From: Plantago ovata
Lineage: Eukaryota > Streptophyta > Magnoliopsida > Lamiales > Plantaginaceae
Direction: 5' to 3'
Assembly (NCBI GenBank): GCA_028274465.1
Contig: CM051456.1
Location: 4,775,545 to 4,839,544 of the forward strand
DNA length: 64,000 nucleotides
The notes under the pieces were generated by a model. That model was given only the letters and a program-made list of their open reading frames with translations, searched no databases and had not been told where the DNA came from. The position numbers and the translations under genes are program-made. Shown here in pieces: positions 25,911-39,684 of the stretch (position 1 is its first letter; the number at the start of each line of letters is the position of its first letter).

Positions 25911-26827
25911 TATTTCCTTGTAAAATATTTATTGCATTAGATTTGAGACTTATGAATTAATATTTCGTATAGCCCCTTGGCCTCTTGCACATTTAATATT
26001 TATTAGCAATGTCATGAATTAGATCTTTTTATATTTATTACAACCCAGCAACCCTTAACGTAACGTTTGTCTTCCAACTTGCGGAACTAAACTAGAGGGG
26101 AATTTCGAAATGTGAATATCAAAAGGGTTTGAGAATGGTTTAATGAAGTACTTATATTTTTTGGTTTAGACTAGTGAAATTCCTAAAAACAACAACTTAA
26201 AAAAATGGGAGGGAGTAGTAGGTAATAGAAGTATATTTATACGTAGATGTAATAGTTATGTTAGAATAATGTTGAAATAGAATTTTATAAGTTGTTCATC
26301 GTTAATTGGAAAATATAAATTGAAAAGATAGAGAGAAAAATTGGTAAAATTGAGATGGATTTTTGTCCAAATGGGTCAAAGATGCTTAATTTAGACCCAA
26401 ATGTAGTGGGTGGGTTACATGTTGCCAAAGTCTTCCCTAAACAAACAATTGGCATGTTTGGAACTGGATTTTGAGACTTGAATTTTAATTTTATAGTGTA
26501 AATTTACACTTCAAAATAAAAAATTCACATCCAAAATCCGGTCCAAACACTCAATGGAAATGTTTCGATCTTATTTGAACTAACACATCAAGCTTATAAT
26601 TTCATTAATTTTATTATATAAACATCAATTCGAACATAAACACAATGGGACATCTAGTCCTATGAATTTGTATATGAAAAGTTTAAGTAGGTTCGAACTT
26701 ATATATATTAAAGTATTAAAGTAAGTCGGTTGATTTATTCAATTGACTGACCTACCAATCAATTTTAATCCGTTGATCTTCCTTATCCAATTTCAATCTG
26801 GTACGTACATGTGTCATTATTTAATTA

Positions 26828-26930
26828 TAAGGTGTAGGGTTCGAATCCTGTTGGCGTGATTTTTCTCTATTATTTGTATCATTATTTTAGTTGAAGGTGT
26901 TGGGTTCGAATCTTATTGACGTAATTTTTT
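26828..26930 (+). repeat. Two tandem tRNA-like box-B segments
   Basis: 'gggttcgaatcctgttggcg' at about 26836 is repeated with changes about 66 bases later. Box B is present without a foldable tRNA, so these are SINE-like or other repeat remnants. Confidence 0.35.
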
Positions 26931-27029
26931 TCTGTTTTATTTATTCTCCTCTTAAATTTTTATTTATTAACATAAAGTTGTATGGTCGTATTATACTTAA
27001 TTTAAAAATAACCATGATATGTTCTTATA

Positions 27030-27247
27030 AAAAAGACATACGAACATACTTCGTATGTCTAATATAGTTCAATTCAAAACTATTAATTGCATAACTACAA
27101 AAACTATATACATTTATAGGACACCATTTATGTTAAGTTTGAAGTCATTATGTGAAGTTTATATATTTACCCGTTCATTTCAATACATTATTTAGTAAAA
27201 CAATAATGTTGTGCAAGATTACGGTATGCGTGTGACGCGGTTCCTAG
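27030..27247 (+). mobile_element. Helitron 3' end, copy 1
   Basis: The terminus reads 'tgcgtgtgacgcggttcctag' followed by T: a short GC-rich hairpin (gcgt/acgc) a few bases before CTAG, with T as the next host base. That is the standard plant Helitron 3' structure. About 215 bases upstream are also shared, in reverse, with 41745-41985. The 5' TC end is not located. Confidence 0.65.
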
Positions 27248-27793
27248 TATAATAATATATTTGTAAAATGGGCATGAGATATAGACAAATTAACTTTGAA
27301 ATAAGTTTAAAACTCATTTAGGAAGTGAACACATGTGCAAGATTTTTGTCATAGATGTGAGATCTGGTATGTATATATGAAAATGTTTGGTATAGATGTA
27401 TTCAAATTTGCTAACTAGTCAGGATGTGAAAATTCCTTTTGTCAGATGAATGGCACATTACATAATAATTGGTGTCGCTTTGGTATCTGCGTTCATTTGT
27501 CACTTTCATGTGTTAATGCTTTCTGCCTTCATGCACGTGATTTGGTCAATGACACACACCACTAAATTTTAAACTGACAACATAACATATACTCCTAGAT
27601 TATTTTGCACTCCAACATTCAAATGCGCCACTTCACTCTATTTTAAAATTTCTACACACCACTACATGAATCTAAGCAAAGATCAGTTGAAGTAAAGCAG
27701 TTCATGATACATTAACATTACCCATAACAATAGTGCCACACAATTCAATGTCAAACTTTGATGGGAATGGCTTCATACATTAAAATAACAATC

Positions 27794-30700
27794 TCAGCAC
27801 AGTTCAGTATCAAACTTGAGGGAGATCCCCATGCTCAATAGCTCCTGGGACAGCAGCTTGGCTCCATACGGCACATTTGCCCGTACAATGTGCTCCGCGG
27901 AATCACACAATCGGCAGAAAGGCCCACGGATATTCTTGCTGCCTGGGATTGACCTCAGAATCACATTTGCCAGGTTTTTGCACTTCCTGCAAACATGCAT
28001 ATGAGCAGGATCACTGAGTGTGAACAGCCGCTCGTGGAGGTTGATTGATGCACCATGGGCAATCATGCAGTCTCTTTCCATCTCACCAAACTTGAGGCCT
28101 CCAAAGCGTTTCCTATCTGTCACAGGTTGACGGGTAAGAGGATGAACTGCCCCGGTGTTCCTGAATTTTACTTTGTCCTCGGCCATGTGAGTGAGACGCT
28201 GATAAAATGTTGGCCCCATAAAAATCAAGGATTTGGTCCATTCGCCTGTACGCCCATCATAAACCCGCTCAGCTCCCCCTCCCGAAAACCCAAGTCTGCC
28301 CGTCAGATGCACTTAGATGCTTAGTACATAACATAAAAATAGATGGAAGCAGAAAGCCTATGTTTAAGTGAAAACAAGGTAAACCAGTTCGGCGTGTAAT
28401 TTTCACCAATAAAAATATGAGGAATATGGATGTATTTGAATATATTCGCCACAACATTCAAATACCTATGAAGCTGGGCTGTGACATCATCAACTGATGG
28501 TGTGGAGAATGGGGTCGCATACTTAATACCACCTCCAAGAGCAATCCCTTTGCCCAGAGCAGCCTCTAACAGTTGACCAGGTGTTTGCCGAGAAGGAAAG
28601 GCATGAGGGTTGATGACAATGTCAGGAACAATTCCTTGTTTTGTAAATGGGAAGTTTTCTTGAGATTCCAGGAACCCCAAAACACCCTTTTGCCCATGCA
28701 TGCTTGAAAATTTATCTCCAAGACAAGGTTCACGAACCTGAAAACAAGGCACATAATACTAACTAATGAGAATTAAGTGAATTATGCGATGATTAAATGC
28801 TTCCGACATAAAAAATGCAACTCATAACTTCAAATAACAACACAAGGTCACATTCAGTTTGTGTGGAATCCTTAGATTTCTTATAGAACCAAATGTACAA
28901 TTTAGCTAAGACTGAACAGAATTGACCCACCTCTGGCTGACAAGTGAATACTGTAATAAAAAACATGTGTCTTGAATCAGTTGTTGAAAGCTCGGAATCT
29001 AACTATATTCAAAGCTGAAACAGGCAAATTGGTACGCAAAATTGTTGGTTTTGTTAGAATCTATCTCCTTGTGGTTATAGGTTAGAGCTTTCAACTCTGC
29101 TTCTTTCTGATATTCAAACTTCAAAATGGCTGGTTCCAACTACATGTTAAGAGATGTGATCTATACCAACCCTATCATATAGTTGAGGATCAAAATTAAT
29201 CCAACGAATAAAATCCTCTTGTTCCCATCGAAAAAGAAAAATGACAACTGAACTTTACTTATTTGAAATAGAACATGCCATCTGGAAACCTCATCCTTAG
29301 TAACACCAGAGAACTATAATGCTTTTGAAACTACAACTCTGAGACCTAGTACTTGGTATTTATTTTACTTTATTCTATACTAGTGTCTGCACAGACTCGG
29401 ATGTATGCACATTCCCTTCCTGGATTACAGTAAGTTATGTGATGTGATGAGTAGCAAGGATTCTCATTTAATCAAACAAATATAGTATAGAAAAACAATG
29501 CGTCTATGTATCACCTCAAAAAAGCAATGTAATATACTATACTTCATCATATCTTTTGTGAATAACAGGTTCTTCTAATGCTTACGGCATGAAAAATATT
29601 ATGGGAAACTCTTAGCTTGAACTTGATGGAGTCCTAACTAAAGGCAAATAAACTCCATAACAATTGTTGTCGCCTCTACCTAACCTATTAAACACAATTG
29701 TGGTAGTGACCATCTCGTGATTCCATAATGCCATGAGCCCACAGAAGAAGCAGAGACTTGCCCAGTGAAGCAGAAGTAGAATAATAAACTAACCAGGTTG
29801 CATATAATGTCCATCAAACATACACCAAGTAATGACGGAACAAGAAGCGAATATATAGATATATTTAAATTTACCTGTCTTAATGATACCACGGCAAAGT
29901 TCTTGCCCTCGTCATTAGCTGAAAGAACTACTTTCTGCACCATACCGCGTTCGGTGTGCCTCAATTTGACGCTGTGGTCAATTCCAGACGCGGCATGCTT
30001 TCCGATGATAATGTCACCAGTCTGCAGGTTTGCTCCAACCCAGGGAAAACCATCATCGTCTAGGCTGTCTACCCGTCCAATCTTACTATGCGTCTTCCCA
30101 AAGTTTACTAGCTCATCAGACTTCAGTTTTCTTCCCGGTGCCTCAGAGTTGTCAACTTCCGACTTGTAACTTCGAATATGCTCAGTCCGGAACATACCAC
30201 GTTCCACAGAAGCCTGATTCATGACCAGTGAATCCTCCTGGTTGTACCCAAAATGGACATTCACAGCTACAATCGCACACTGACCGTTGAAGAACTCCGG
30301 ATGTGGTATCATTCCTTTGTGGTGCTCTGAATACTTCGACTTACCAAGGGAATCCGAGAGCAGAGTGCGAAAGAGTGGTCTTTGGGGGTAAAAGAGTTGA
30401 TGGGTGTTCGTGTCGACTCTGATGCCAGGATTTGTGGTGGTGTACCCGATGGCCTGCTGTGAATGTTTCTCAGACTGGTAGAGGACTCGCTTAGCATGAT
30501 CGTGATTAGCAAAAGGAATGATGCCGCAGCTTAAGCCCAGTATATAGGAAGCATCGAGTTCACAGTGAGTGTAAGCTTCAGGGTGGTTTAGGCTTTGGGA
30601 TGGAAAGGCAATTATTTCCCAAGCAGTTCTACAATCCTCCTCCTCCTCTGGTCCAATGAACTCTATTATCCCTTGTGCTAGAAGTGATTGAAATGAGAAC

Positions 30701-33700
30701 TCTCCTTTCAAGTCTTTAATCTTCCTCAGATTCCGAACCACCAAAAGAGGACGAAGTATCCTTCCAGCATCAACAAAAATCCTCACCTCCCCTTGACGCT
30801 CATCTCTTTTAATCTCAACCTAAGGGAACAATATTTCATACAGAAATTTCAGTACAATCTAATGCAAATTATTGAAAATAACAGAACTGTGCATAAGACA
30901 ATACTTGGCAGCAGAAAATATAAAAAGACAGGCATGGTTTTAAACCAGTCATTCATATTTCCTTCACGAAGGACTAATGCATTGTGCCGACATATGAACA
31001 TCAGATCAGACAGAACTCTTCAGTAAGGTGTTAATGCCAATAATGAAACAGTACAAACTAAATGTTAGTTCAGAATATCTTCTACCCTCTGATTCTACTT
31101 TATTACAATAGAAGTTTAAACTGAGTGCGAAATAACCTGAAAAGGAATGTCCATCCTGCGGCGTTTGCGCCTTAACTTTGCAACAAATGAAGAAGAATCT
31201 CTACACATTCCGATCCAATCACCATCTAAAAAAACTTTATCTTTTCCATCTGACAAACTTGAACAGACATCAGCCACCTTTTCCATTCCACACTCAATGA
31301 ACTTTCTAAGAAGGCTTTCATGTTCTAGAATATTTGTACTAACGATACCCATGCTTGCCAGATTTTTAACCAGTCCACAATTTTCTCCATCTGTTGTAGA
31401 GAGAGAACATATCTTACCCCAGTGAGAAAGATGCCTGTATTACAAGCCATAGCAATTGTTAGATACACTTACGTAAGATAATGGGTTACCAAGAAATATC
31501 GTACTATTACAGATGCTACTTCCAACATTGCAGTACAAAAACCCACATACATACACTGGTAGCATAAACATAAATCTTTCACATTGCCTTCAATAACATA
31601 GTTGTCAAATGTTTCACCCGTCACAAATGCCATGCAAATTTGTAATTTAAATGAAAGAATGTCACACAGAGAGACCTCATACTTATTGACCAATGGATTT
31701 GAAACCAAAAGGGCACAACAATCGAAAGAAGAATTTGAGCATTAGAATTGGCTGTTACAGAATTTGATCCTATCATTCATCTGACTACAGGAGTAATTCC
31801 AATATCCTGAATTAGGTAAGTAGAGAAGTTTTACATAGAATCTAAACCTTTCAGCAAACAACTCATGGCTTCTGAATTCTATCCAACACCAGAGACTTTG
31901 CATTGAACTGAAAACTGAGTGGTAAAAGTAACACATGAGCATACTAAGAATATATAGTGTCCAAATTAGGCAACATCAAGTTTCAAAATGCATCCACCTA
32001 CAACATGATCAAGTTGCATAAACTGGAGCACTGTAGTCAAGACATGAAAAGAAACAGTTCAAGCACAGTGTGCTTCAGAATGCTAATCCATGTGGATTTA
32101 TCATGCAACCAGCAATAATTTATAGTTTGAAAGCTGTGCAAAGATGCTCTTCAGCTAGCATCTTGTCTGGCTTAACAGGTCACTGGCTTGATTGAGTTAA
32201 TTAGTTGCACATAGATATCATGTTTTGTTAACAGTCAAATCACTTGATATTAAAAAGAAAAAAAAATGCTTAGGAAAGAGATACTGTATATAAATCCAGA
32301 AACAACTTACGGGTATCTAGCATCACCAACCCTTCCGGTATATGAGACCTGCTGGCGAGTTTTCCTCATATCAGCTGTTGCCTGCAACGGATTAGTACGC
32401 CTGAGTGTAGCAACTACACCAGAGATCCTCTCCGTTCTCTTGTAAGGGTGCGACCAAGCTCCGGTGGAAAAAGCTCTAGAAAGACCATTTGTGATTATTG
32501 AAGCATCCACGTAATGCTCAATTGACCGTACTTCTCGGTCTTTGTAAAGATCCCTTTGTATTGCTTTAGTCAATCGCCTCTCAGAATGCTTGATATGAAC
32601 TCTTAGTTCTCTCTCGAGTAACTCACCTGCCAAGTCCAACCTCTTATTCCTCAAATCATCTCGATTATCAACTTTCCGGCGTCCTTTGTATGCCTCCAAT
32701 AGAGACTTGGTCATATATGCTAGAAATCGAGCCTTCTGACCTGGACTCTGGAGGTTCGGGAAGAGGTAGTTCTTGATGCAATCTTCGAAGGATTCAGTGG
32801 GTGGGAACTTGCATTGCTGCATGAGTTCTGCAATGTGTTTTTCGGCAATATCATTTCTCCGGAAGCCCTCGCACTTATTATCAGCATCATAAATTGATGA
32901 AATAAGTATATTCGAAATAGCAGAATCTTCAATGTCGATATCAATCAAGTTCACCACCTCTTTGTCATTTGGGATACCCAATGCGAAGAACATAACCCAC
33001 AAAGGAATTTCCACCACAGAAAAGTAGACAGTGAGGATTTTGACTCCTCCAACTACATTTTCCAGCTTAGGGACTAACTTAATGTACACTCGTTTTCTTT
33101 TTGAAACTGGACGGTATGCAACTGCCCAGGTTGGTTCGTTAGCTACCCAAAGCCTTTTCAGGCATATCTGCTCCTGGGCAATAAATGTCTGAACAAAAAA
33201 TCAAAAGCAATGAATTAATAATTCTACATAAAATCATCTTTTAACCAAGTATGAAGAACCACATTGTTCAGGCAAAAAAAGCAAAACCAAGTATGCTAGA
33301 AAGTAGCTACCATGACTGACACAGAGACAAAGTACAGCTAATCATCCCTACTGAATTGCAAGGAAAGCATTTCGTATTGGTATGTCTACACTCTACAGTG
33401 AAAAACGGAAACAATATCTAATTAAAGGAATATTTCCTTGCTTATAAAGCTGCACAAAGTTAAATATAGAGAAGTGTCATTAGAAGTTTTTTATTAACAA
33501 AAACAGGTTATGTAAACAAAATCTTTCAGGATTTATGATAAAACAACGAAAACAATACCCACTTCATTGTTGGCTCCTAACTCTGGTGTATTATATCATT
33601 ATAGTTCTTACTATATTTATTTCTCAAGAACTCAAATACAACAAAATATGCTGCAGAAACCCTAGCACTTAATCTCACCTTCTCAGCGCCCTTGACTATG

Positions 33701-34876
33701 AAATATCCTCCATGATCAAATTCGCAATCCATAGTCTCAAGCTCACTCATCCAGCATAAGTCTGACTTCACCATTACTGGAAGCTTTCCAAAGGAAACAA
33801 CACTATGATAATGATTCAAGGATTTCTTCTCAACAAATTCATCCACACCAGTTTTGAATTTGTCACTTGTTGAGCTACTCATGGTGTACACCTGGCAAGA
33901 ACTTACATAGTATTAATATAATAAAATTAATCTCCAAATAGAATACGGGTAATGCAACAAAAGTTCATCACAGCTGAATACGTCAACATTAAGTATAGCA
34001 GGGAGGAACTGACAATTTACAGCTAAGAAGAAGTCCAGACTATGCTAACAAATTGTGTTTGAAAATTAAATTTAAAAGGCCAAACTTGAAAGAGAACTCC
34101 TTCAGACTCCTCTCCTCCAAATTCAATAATAGATTCAACTAACAAAATGAACAGCCAGATAAAGCATAGAAACAGCCACAGCAGCATGCAACTGTTTACA
34201 TGGAAGTCCAATAAGAATATGGTCTCACCAGTGTAAATATCATCCAAGTTAACTCTTCTAGCACATTCAAATAGTAACTTATAAACATAGTCAAATAGTC
34301 AAAGAATCAACTTCCGAGCATTAACATCGTGAAGAGCAATGTAAACATAGTTGTAGATACAACCTCAAGATCAACTTCAACATTAATCCTGGATGCATAG
34401 GTCATGTTCTGGAGACGTGCATGCCGAGGATACATGTCCAGGAACTGTACAGCACCCTCAACTGCTGCGAAGTCATCACCAGTGTAGAGTGTTGGCCGAT
34501 CTAGTGTCACCTTCCCAAATTTCATGGATGCATGCCTCCAATCCTCATCGCCTTTCTTAGATGGATCATATCCTGGCTCGATGAGGACCTCTTCAATAGA
34601 GTCAAATAAATTCTGGATCCCATAGCGAATGAAATCATTGTATGAGTTGATCTGATGGCTGATTAAACCATACTGGTCAAAGAATGCTGTTGACGCCTTC
34701 TTTGCAAAAGTTCTCAAGTTTCCTGGTGTCAGGTCTCCGAATAAGATAGTCTCATCATCAGAGTTTGACGATTCAAACTCTACATCGTCATCTATATCCA
34801 TCCGGCTACTACCATTAGAGAAGTTCCCTTTCCCACTGCTTGGTCCTGCTTCTCCGAAAATATCCGAATTGCCCAT
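27794..34876 (-). CDS. NRPD2: Second-largest subunit of RNA polymerases IV and V
   Basis: Seven minus-strand exons: 34876-34364, 33891-33679, 33188-32311, 31434-31137, 30819-29875, 28737-28466 and 28295-27794. Their phases fit exactly and give 1206 aa, near the roughly 1170 aa I recall for Arabidopsis. The start follows a 3' splice site ending CAG immediately before ATG. Diagnostic blocks are YGLISHQINSYNDFI near the N-terminus, SRAFSTGAWSHPYKRTERIS in the fork region, GYNQEDSLVMNQASVERGMF (metal-B region), DKFSSMHGQKGVLGFLE (hybrid-binding region) and a C-terminal zinc site CRKC...CRLC, ending KFDTELC. As shared subunit of Pol IV and Pol V it would form the catalytic centre with NRPD1 or NRPE1 in RNA-directed DNA methylation in the nucleus. 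The sequence fits NRPD2 far better than the Pol II subunit NRPB2. No frame damage is seen. Confidence 0.96.
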
Positions 34877-36560
34877 CTGTATCAGAGTTGAAATGGAATG
34901 AGATAAACAATAGTAAAAACATTAATCAGGTCACGTAGACCTATCATTAGCATGCACGAAAAGTAAAAAGAATTTAAGGAACTATTAGCTACTATTAGCT
35001 GAAATTTAGACATAAATAGATAAATATTTACACGAAAATCTAAACTCAGAAAATTTATTTATAGATTTTGCTCTTATGTTGTAAAGTGGCAATCAAAATC
35101 AAAATCTCGGCAGGAAACTCAGTTATCCACAATAAGAAACATGAAAATTAACAAAGGGAACCAAAAACAAGACATGCATTCTCAGTGGTTGATAAAATGC
35201 TTCAAACAGAAATTATAGCTTCACAGCAAAGACCTAAACTCTTTACTTACACATGGCATACAACTCGTACAGAAATGGAAAATCGGAAAAGTAAAGCACA
35301 TTTCACCAGAAAAAATAACGGAGCAGAATCCTTAAATTTGCCAGTTTGAAAACCCTTGAAATTTCTTAAACCTATACGGTGAACACTATTAACTAACCAC
35401 ACTCAAGCTGTGTAGCAGTGCGTGTACTAAACGACAAACAGGAAATTGTAACGGTATGGTGTTTTTGCAATTAATTAGGTCACATAGATCCGTCATTAGC
35501 ATGCACGAAAAGTGAAAAGAATTTAAGGAACTATCAGCTGAAATTTAGAGGGGCTCCACATAACCAGACAAATCTTCACCCTCTCTTGTTGTGCTTCAGA
35601 ATGAAACATGAAAATCTAAACTCGGAAAAGTTATTTACAGATTTTTTTTTCCCTTTATGTTGTAAGCTAGCAAAATGAACGAAAGGTCTTCAAAAACATG
35701 CACGAAAACAGAAACCAACAAGCAACATTTCGTCCTGATATAAAACCTATCGAATTTTACTACTACTACTAGGTTTTACTAAACCAGAACAAACAGAACA
35801 AGGAAAATAAGGGAAAAAACACCAAAAAATACAGCAACGGGATAGGATGGCTTAAAATACTTTCTAGGTTTCAGGCAATCAAAAATCAAAATCCACTTTT
35901 CAAAATCCAAGCAAGAAAGTCATTATCCACAACACTAAACACGAAAATTAGCAACAACAACAAAAATAAATAAATAAAAATGCACAATCGAGAGGAGAAA
36001 CCAACAAGCAGAATTCAGTCCTTTTATCAACCAAAACAAACAGAATAAGGAAAAAAAAAATCCACAGATACATCAATGGCCAACGGGAATAGGAGGTTTA
36101 AAAATACTTTCTAGGTTTAAGGCAATCAAAAACCAAAATCTCAGCAGGAAACTCAGTTATGAGTTATCCACAACACGAAACATGGAAATTAACAAAGGAA
36201 ACCGAAAAACAAGGCATGAATTCTCACTGTTTGATGAAATGCTTCAATCAGAAAATAAAGCAAACACCTAAACTCTCTGTATGAACAACACATACATGGC
36301 ATAAAACTCGTACAGAAATGAGAAATCGGAGAAGTAACGGACATTTCACCGGAGAAAGAATCGAGCAGAAACTTACATCCGATTGTTTTTCTGAGGATCA
36401 AATCAATTGAACTTTGCTGGTTTGAAAACCCTTGAAATTTCTTAAACCTTTACGTGATGACTACTAATTCACACTCGAGCTAGCTGTGTTATGTATCAGC
36501 GAGAGTGTACTAAACGACAAATTCGAATTGTAACGGTTCGGTTTTTTGCAATTTCACTCC
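34877..36560 (-). repeat. Duplicated NRPD2 promoter/leader with 5'-UTR intron
   Basis: A probable 5'-UTR exon ends at 36377 with a strong donor (GGAT|GTAAGT), and the intron runs to the acceptor at 34877. The intron contains a second copy of the promoter/leader: 35131-35475 aligns with 36166-36560 through 'tttgaaaacccttgaaattt' and 'gtactaaacgacaaa'. Shorter copies of the same material occur at 34923-34990/35472-35550 and at 35690-35970/36000-36180. The inner copy has lost about 30 bases that include the donor. Confidence 0.75.
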
Positions 36561-37269
36561 CTCTGATTTGTGAATATTCTTTCCTTTTCTTTAACTCAAG
36601 TATAAACTGGAATATAGAGAATTCATATCTTGCCGATTAACGGTTCTAATGGGCTTGGAATACATAGTCAAGAGGGGTCAAAAGTGTGATATTGTTCTAA
36701 AAGTCAGCCTCAGATTCTTTACTAATGAAGTTGAATGTCACCACTCAAATGCTCAGCTAGATGTCGGATGTCCTGAAGAAAAGCATCTCGTGAACCGCTA
36801 ATGGAATATGTTCCTATTAGTGTAATCAATAACATATTTAGAATCATATCTTACAATTAATTTAGAAATATTTAAATTAGAGGCTTAGTTGTCATCATTT
36901 TTTAGTCGTCCAAAACTTCACAATGTTATTATTTGTTAGACGTATGTATCTTGATGAGGTTTTAACAAAATTTTTTCCGTTGTTTCTTAAAACTGTACCA
37001 ATACTTGCCTCACTATTAACTAGGATGGCATCTCGAAAACCCATCAGTGTTAATAACATGGAAGCCCATCGGAGATGGTTTCAGCTCACAAATAACTGTC
37101 CAGGTCTCAAATGTCCTTGAATTTTACCGTGACGTCATCTTTTATTGGTTTAAGATTTGATTCTATAAAACAAAATTTGGTTCCAAAAATTAAGCATCCT
37201 CTCCACATAGTAAAAGAGGATACGACATTGCCTTTTAGGTAATTGCGGAAAACAATTACTCCGTCTTGT

Positions 37270-37480
37270 TATAGTATCACGTTAAAGATGTAGAGTTTCC
37301 TCCCAAAGTCGTAACCCTTCCACCTTGTGATTCATCTTAGCATAAATGTAACTGTTGACATAACATCCCGTATAACTGGTCTCGCAGATCCCCATGGATG
37401 GTGTTTGCGACAGTCCCCAAGGATAGAGTGGCATGAGTTTATAAATCACTTCCGAATCAATTTGTTCCACAAATTATTTC
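37270..37480 (-). mobile_element. LINE RNase-H-like remnant
   Basis: A minus frame has 'DSEVIYKLM' and, after decay, 'NHKVEGLRLWEE'. The two motifs occur in the same order as in the better preserved remnant at 42221-42560 (DSEVIFKLV ... GHEVDGLHLWAA). It is degenerate. Confidence 0.5.
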
Positions 37481-38184
37481 GAAAGGTAACTGATCCAAAC
37501 AAGTTTTAAACCTTCACACAACCCCATCAATTTATCCATATTACTATAAATGTATGTTAGACACAATAGAAACTGGAAAAATACAACGTTCTTGATCGTT
37601 CCTAACTAAACCGCATGTTGCCTCACTTACATCAATTTTTTCTTAAAATTTGTACCCTCAAGAGCAACGAGAATCTCTCGGGATAATGGAGGGATCTCAT
37701 TTTGTCATTGTGCATGTGTGAGATATTTCTCCAAGTTATCATCAAATATTTGCAAGAAAATACAAAAAAGTACATAAACCTAAACTCTATTCATTCATTG
37801 AATAACTGCATCGCTTTCCTAATTTCTTCTCCTATCAATCTCAATTCTCCAAGTTTTTTTCGCTCCTCTCACAAAGCTCATCATCCAGAATCTTAGAGCA
37901 TCGCTCCAAATTTCCCCTGCTTTTTCACTATAAAAGAAAACACCATGGCCGAGAGACTCGAGATAGAAAATTTGGCTAAATCGTCTAGCAAAGAGGAGCA
38001 GGAGAAATTCAAACCTAAGGAAAGGAAATGCTCAGATGGTCAGTCCTTTAATTAGCTTAATTAATTTAGCTTGATGCCTCAGTTATTTTTCTAGGACAGT
38101 AGGACTTATCTATTTTTCAATATATCTATTAAAGTTTTTTTATCAAATTTTTGGTGATACATAAGGAAGGTTTGGAAAAAATAC

Positions 38185-39460
38185 AGATTTTGTCCTTTAT
38201 TGTTGTGGATTCCGTGCAGATATAGTACTTTATTGTGGTATAACGTTCACATATAATCCTTTTATCAATTGTGATACTTTATTATTGTGTTAAAAATGTA
38301 TAACTATAGTCTTTTTTCATATTATCTGATAAAACCAATAATAAAAATAAATAAGTAGATAATCAGCTAAAATCCTTGTCGCCAATTGCCTCGATATACA
38401 GAAACCCTCGTGCGGTCGTGCCGCCATCTCTGTTCTTCTTTACTCTTTTCATCTTCCTATTTCACTTCAATATTCTTCTTGTTGATAATGTTTTGGTATT
38501 CCAGAAATATTATCAGTGCCCCTGTTTATTGATCCAATTGGAGGACGTGAGAGAAGGAAAGCGGGAGGCAATTAGACGAGAAAGAAAAAAACAAATTCTA
38601 ACATATGAGCTATTGCGTCTTGTAGCTCTTTATTTAACATTACTATGCATCTTAGATTATTCATTTGAAAAATATGGTTAGGATAGATGGTTTATTAATG
38701 AACGAAGAATGTTAGAATTTTTTATTTGGGCTGAATTATGGATGGTGCTACTGATAGTATTACTACTACTTGTGTTTTATGACAATATTATTTTGTTGCT
38801 TGAGTCTGGGAGTTATTTTCACCCGATTGTAGTATAACTAACTTACCATTATATACTAATTTTTTAATATAAAATAAAATAAAAAATTAGTAAAAGAATG
38901 AATTTTTCAATATTTAGGGTTCAATTCCAATACTGGGGTTAATAATGTAAAGTTGTGAATTTTAGAGATGTTAAAATGCAAAATTTAGCTAAAATGCAAG
39001 AAAATGCAATTTCAGAGGGGTCTGTCTAGTGACCCGCTGTGGGTGGTCGAGGTTATGAATAAGCTTCAATGATCAAACTTATTGTGAGGATTGAGTTTTT
39101 CGATATAAAATATCATTGAAAAAACTATGGTTAAATATTTTACAAGAATAGTTAATTTATTATTAAAAAAGGACTATAGTTGCACATTTTTAACACAATA
39201 AAGTATCACAATTGATAAAAGAATTGTATGTGAACGTTTTACCACAATAAAGGATTATATGTGCCTCGTCACACAATTTTTTTTTTAAAGACAAATATTA
39301 CAACTACTTCTATGCTACTACTATACAATATACTAAACCACCTTATATCTCCACACACCGCCTTATGTCTCCGCTGGAGATTGAACCATGCACCTCTCCT
39401 GCACCGTGACACAATAAAGGACCATATCTACACGGAAGCCACAATAAAGTAAGGTTTTAA
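38185..39460. mobile_element. Long inverted-repeat element (non-autonomous DNA transposon?)
   Basis: The left arm (about 38195-38313) with 'gtggtataacgttcacatat' and 'tatcaattgtgatacttta' is matched in reverse by 39164-39262. The match continues at 39411-39455 beyond a SINE insertion. Arms are about 120 bp and the interior about 850 bp. An interior plus frame (38376-38681) has no recognisable domain. Confidence 0.6.
39277..39411 (-). mobile_element. SINE, copy 2, inserted in the inverted-repeat arm
   Basis: Same family as 12276-12436. Poly-T on the plus strand (the A tail) is at 39277-39286 and box B reads 'ggttcaatctcc' on minus. Flanks 'tcacacaa' and 'tgacacaa' look like a near-perfect target duplication. 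It splits the right arm of the inverted-repeat element, so it is younger than that element. Confidence 0.7.
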
Positions 39461-39509
39461 ATGGAGTTGTGTTTGAATGTTTTACCTATGATTTTTACTC
39501 TTCATACCG

Positions 39510-39684
39510 TTTTTTTTTAAACGCAAATATTACAAACTACTTTTATACTAGTGTTATACAACATTTGAAACCACCTTATATCTCTACACCTAAACCGCCT
39601 TATGTCTCCGCCTTCACTGGGGATCGAACCCTGCACCTCTTCTTCACCAACCTCAGCTCCCTTCCACTAACCCACCTTATAACT
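39510..39684 (-). mobile_element. SINE, copy 3
   Basis: On minus: 'tgggttagtggaaggg' (box A region), 'ggttcgatccccag' (box B), 'ataaggcggtttaggtgtag', then a tail 'gtttaaaaaaaa'. It is one of the fuller copies of the family. Confidence 0.75.

Larger units (their letters stand above)
25140..27793. other. Intergenic between formin and NRPD2
   Basis: No coding gene is recognised. Roughly 25058-25400 probably belongs to the formin leader and promoter. A Stowaway MITE, SINE-like box-B sequences and a Helitron 3' end are listed separately. The rest is AT-rich. Confidence 0.5.

Noticed and set aside
26836-26860. Possible tRNA gene ('ggttcgaatcctgttgg')
   Set aside because: Only a box-B/T-arm-like segment is present; no acceptor, D or anticodon arm can be paired around it.
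36923-37120. Plus-strand 65-residue frame (MLLFVRRMYLDEVL...)
   Set aside because: No recognisable domain, no promoter or splice partners, and it sits in repeat-rich spacer.
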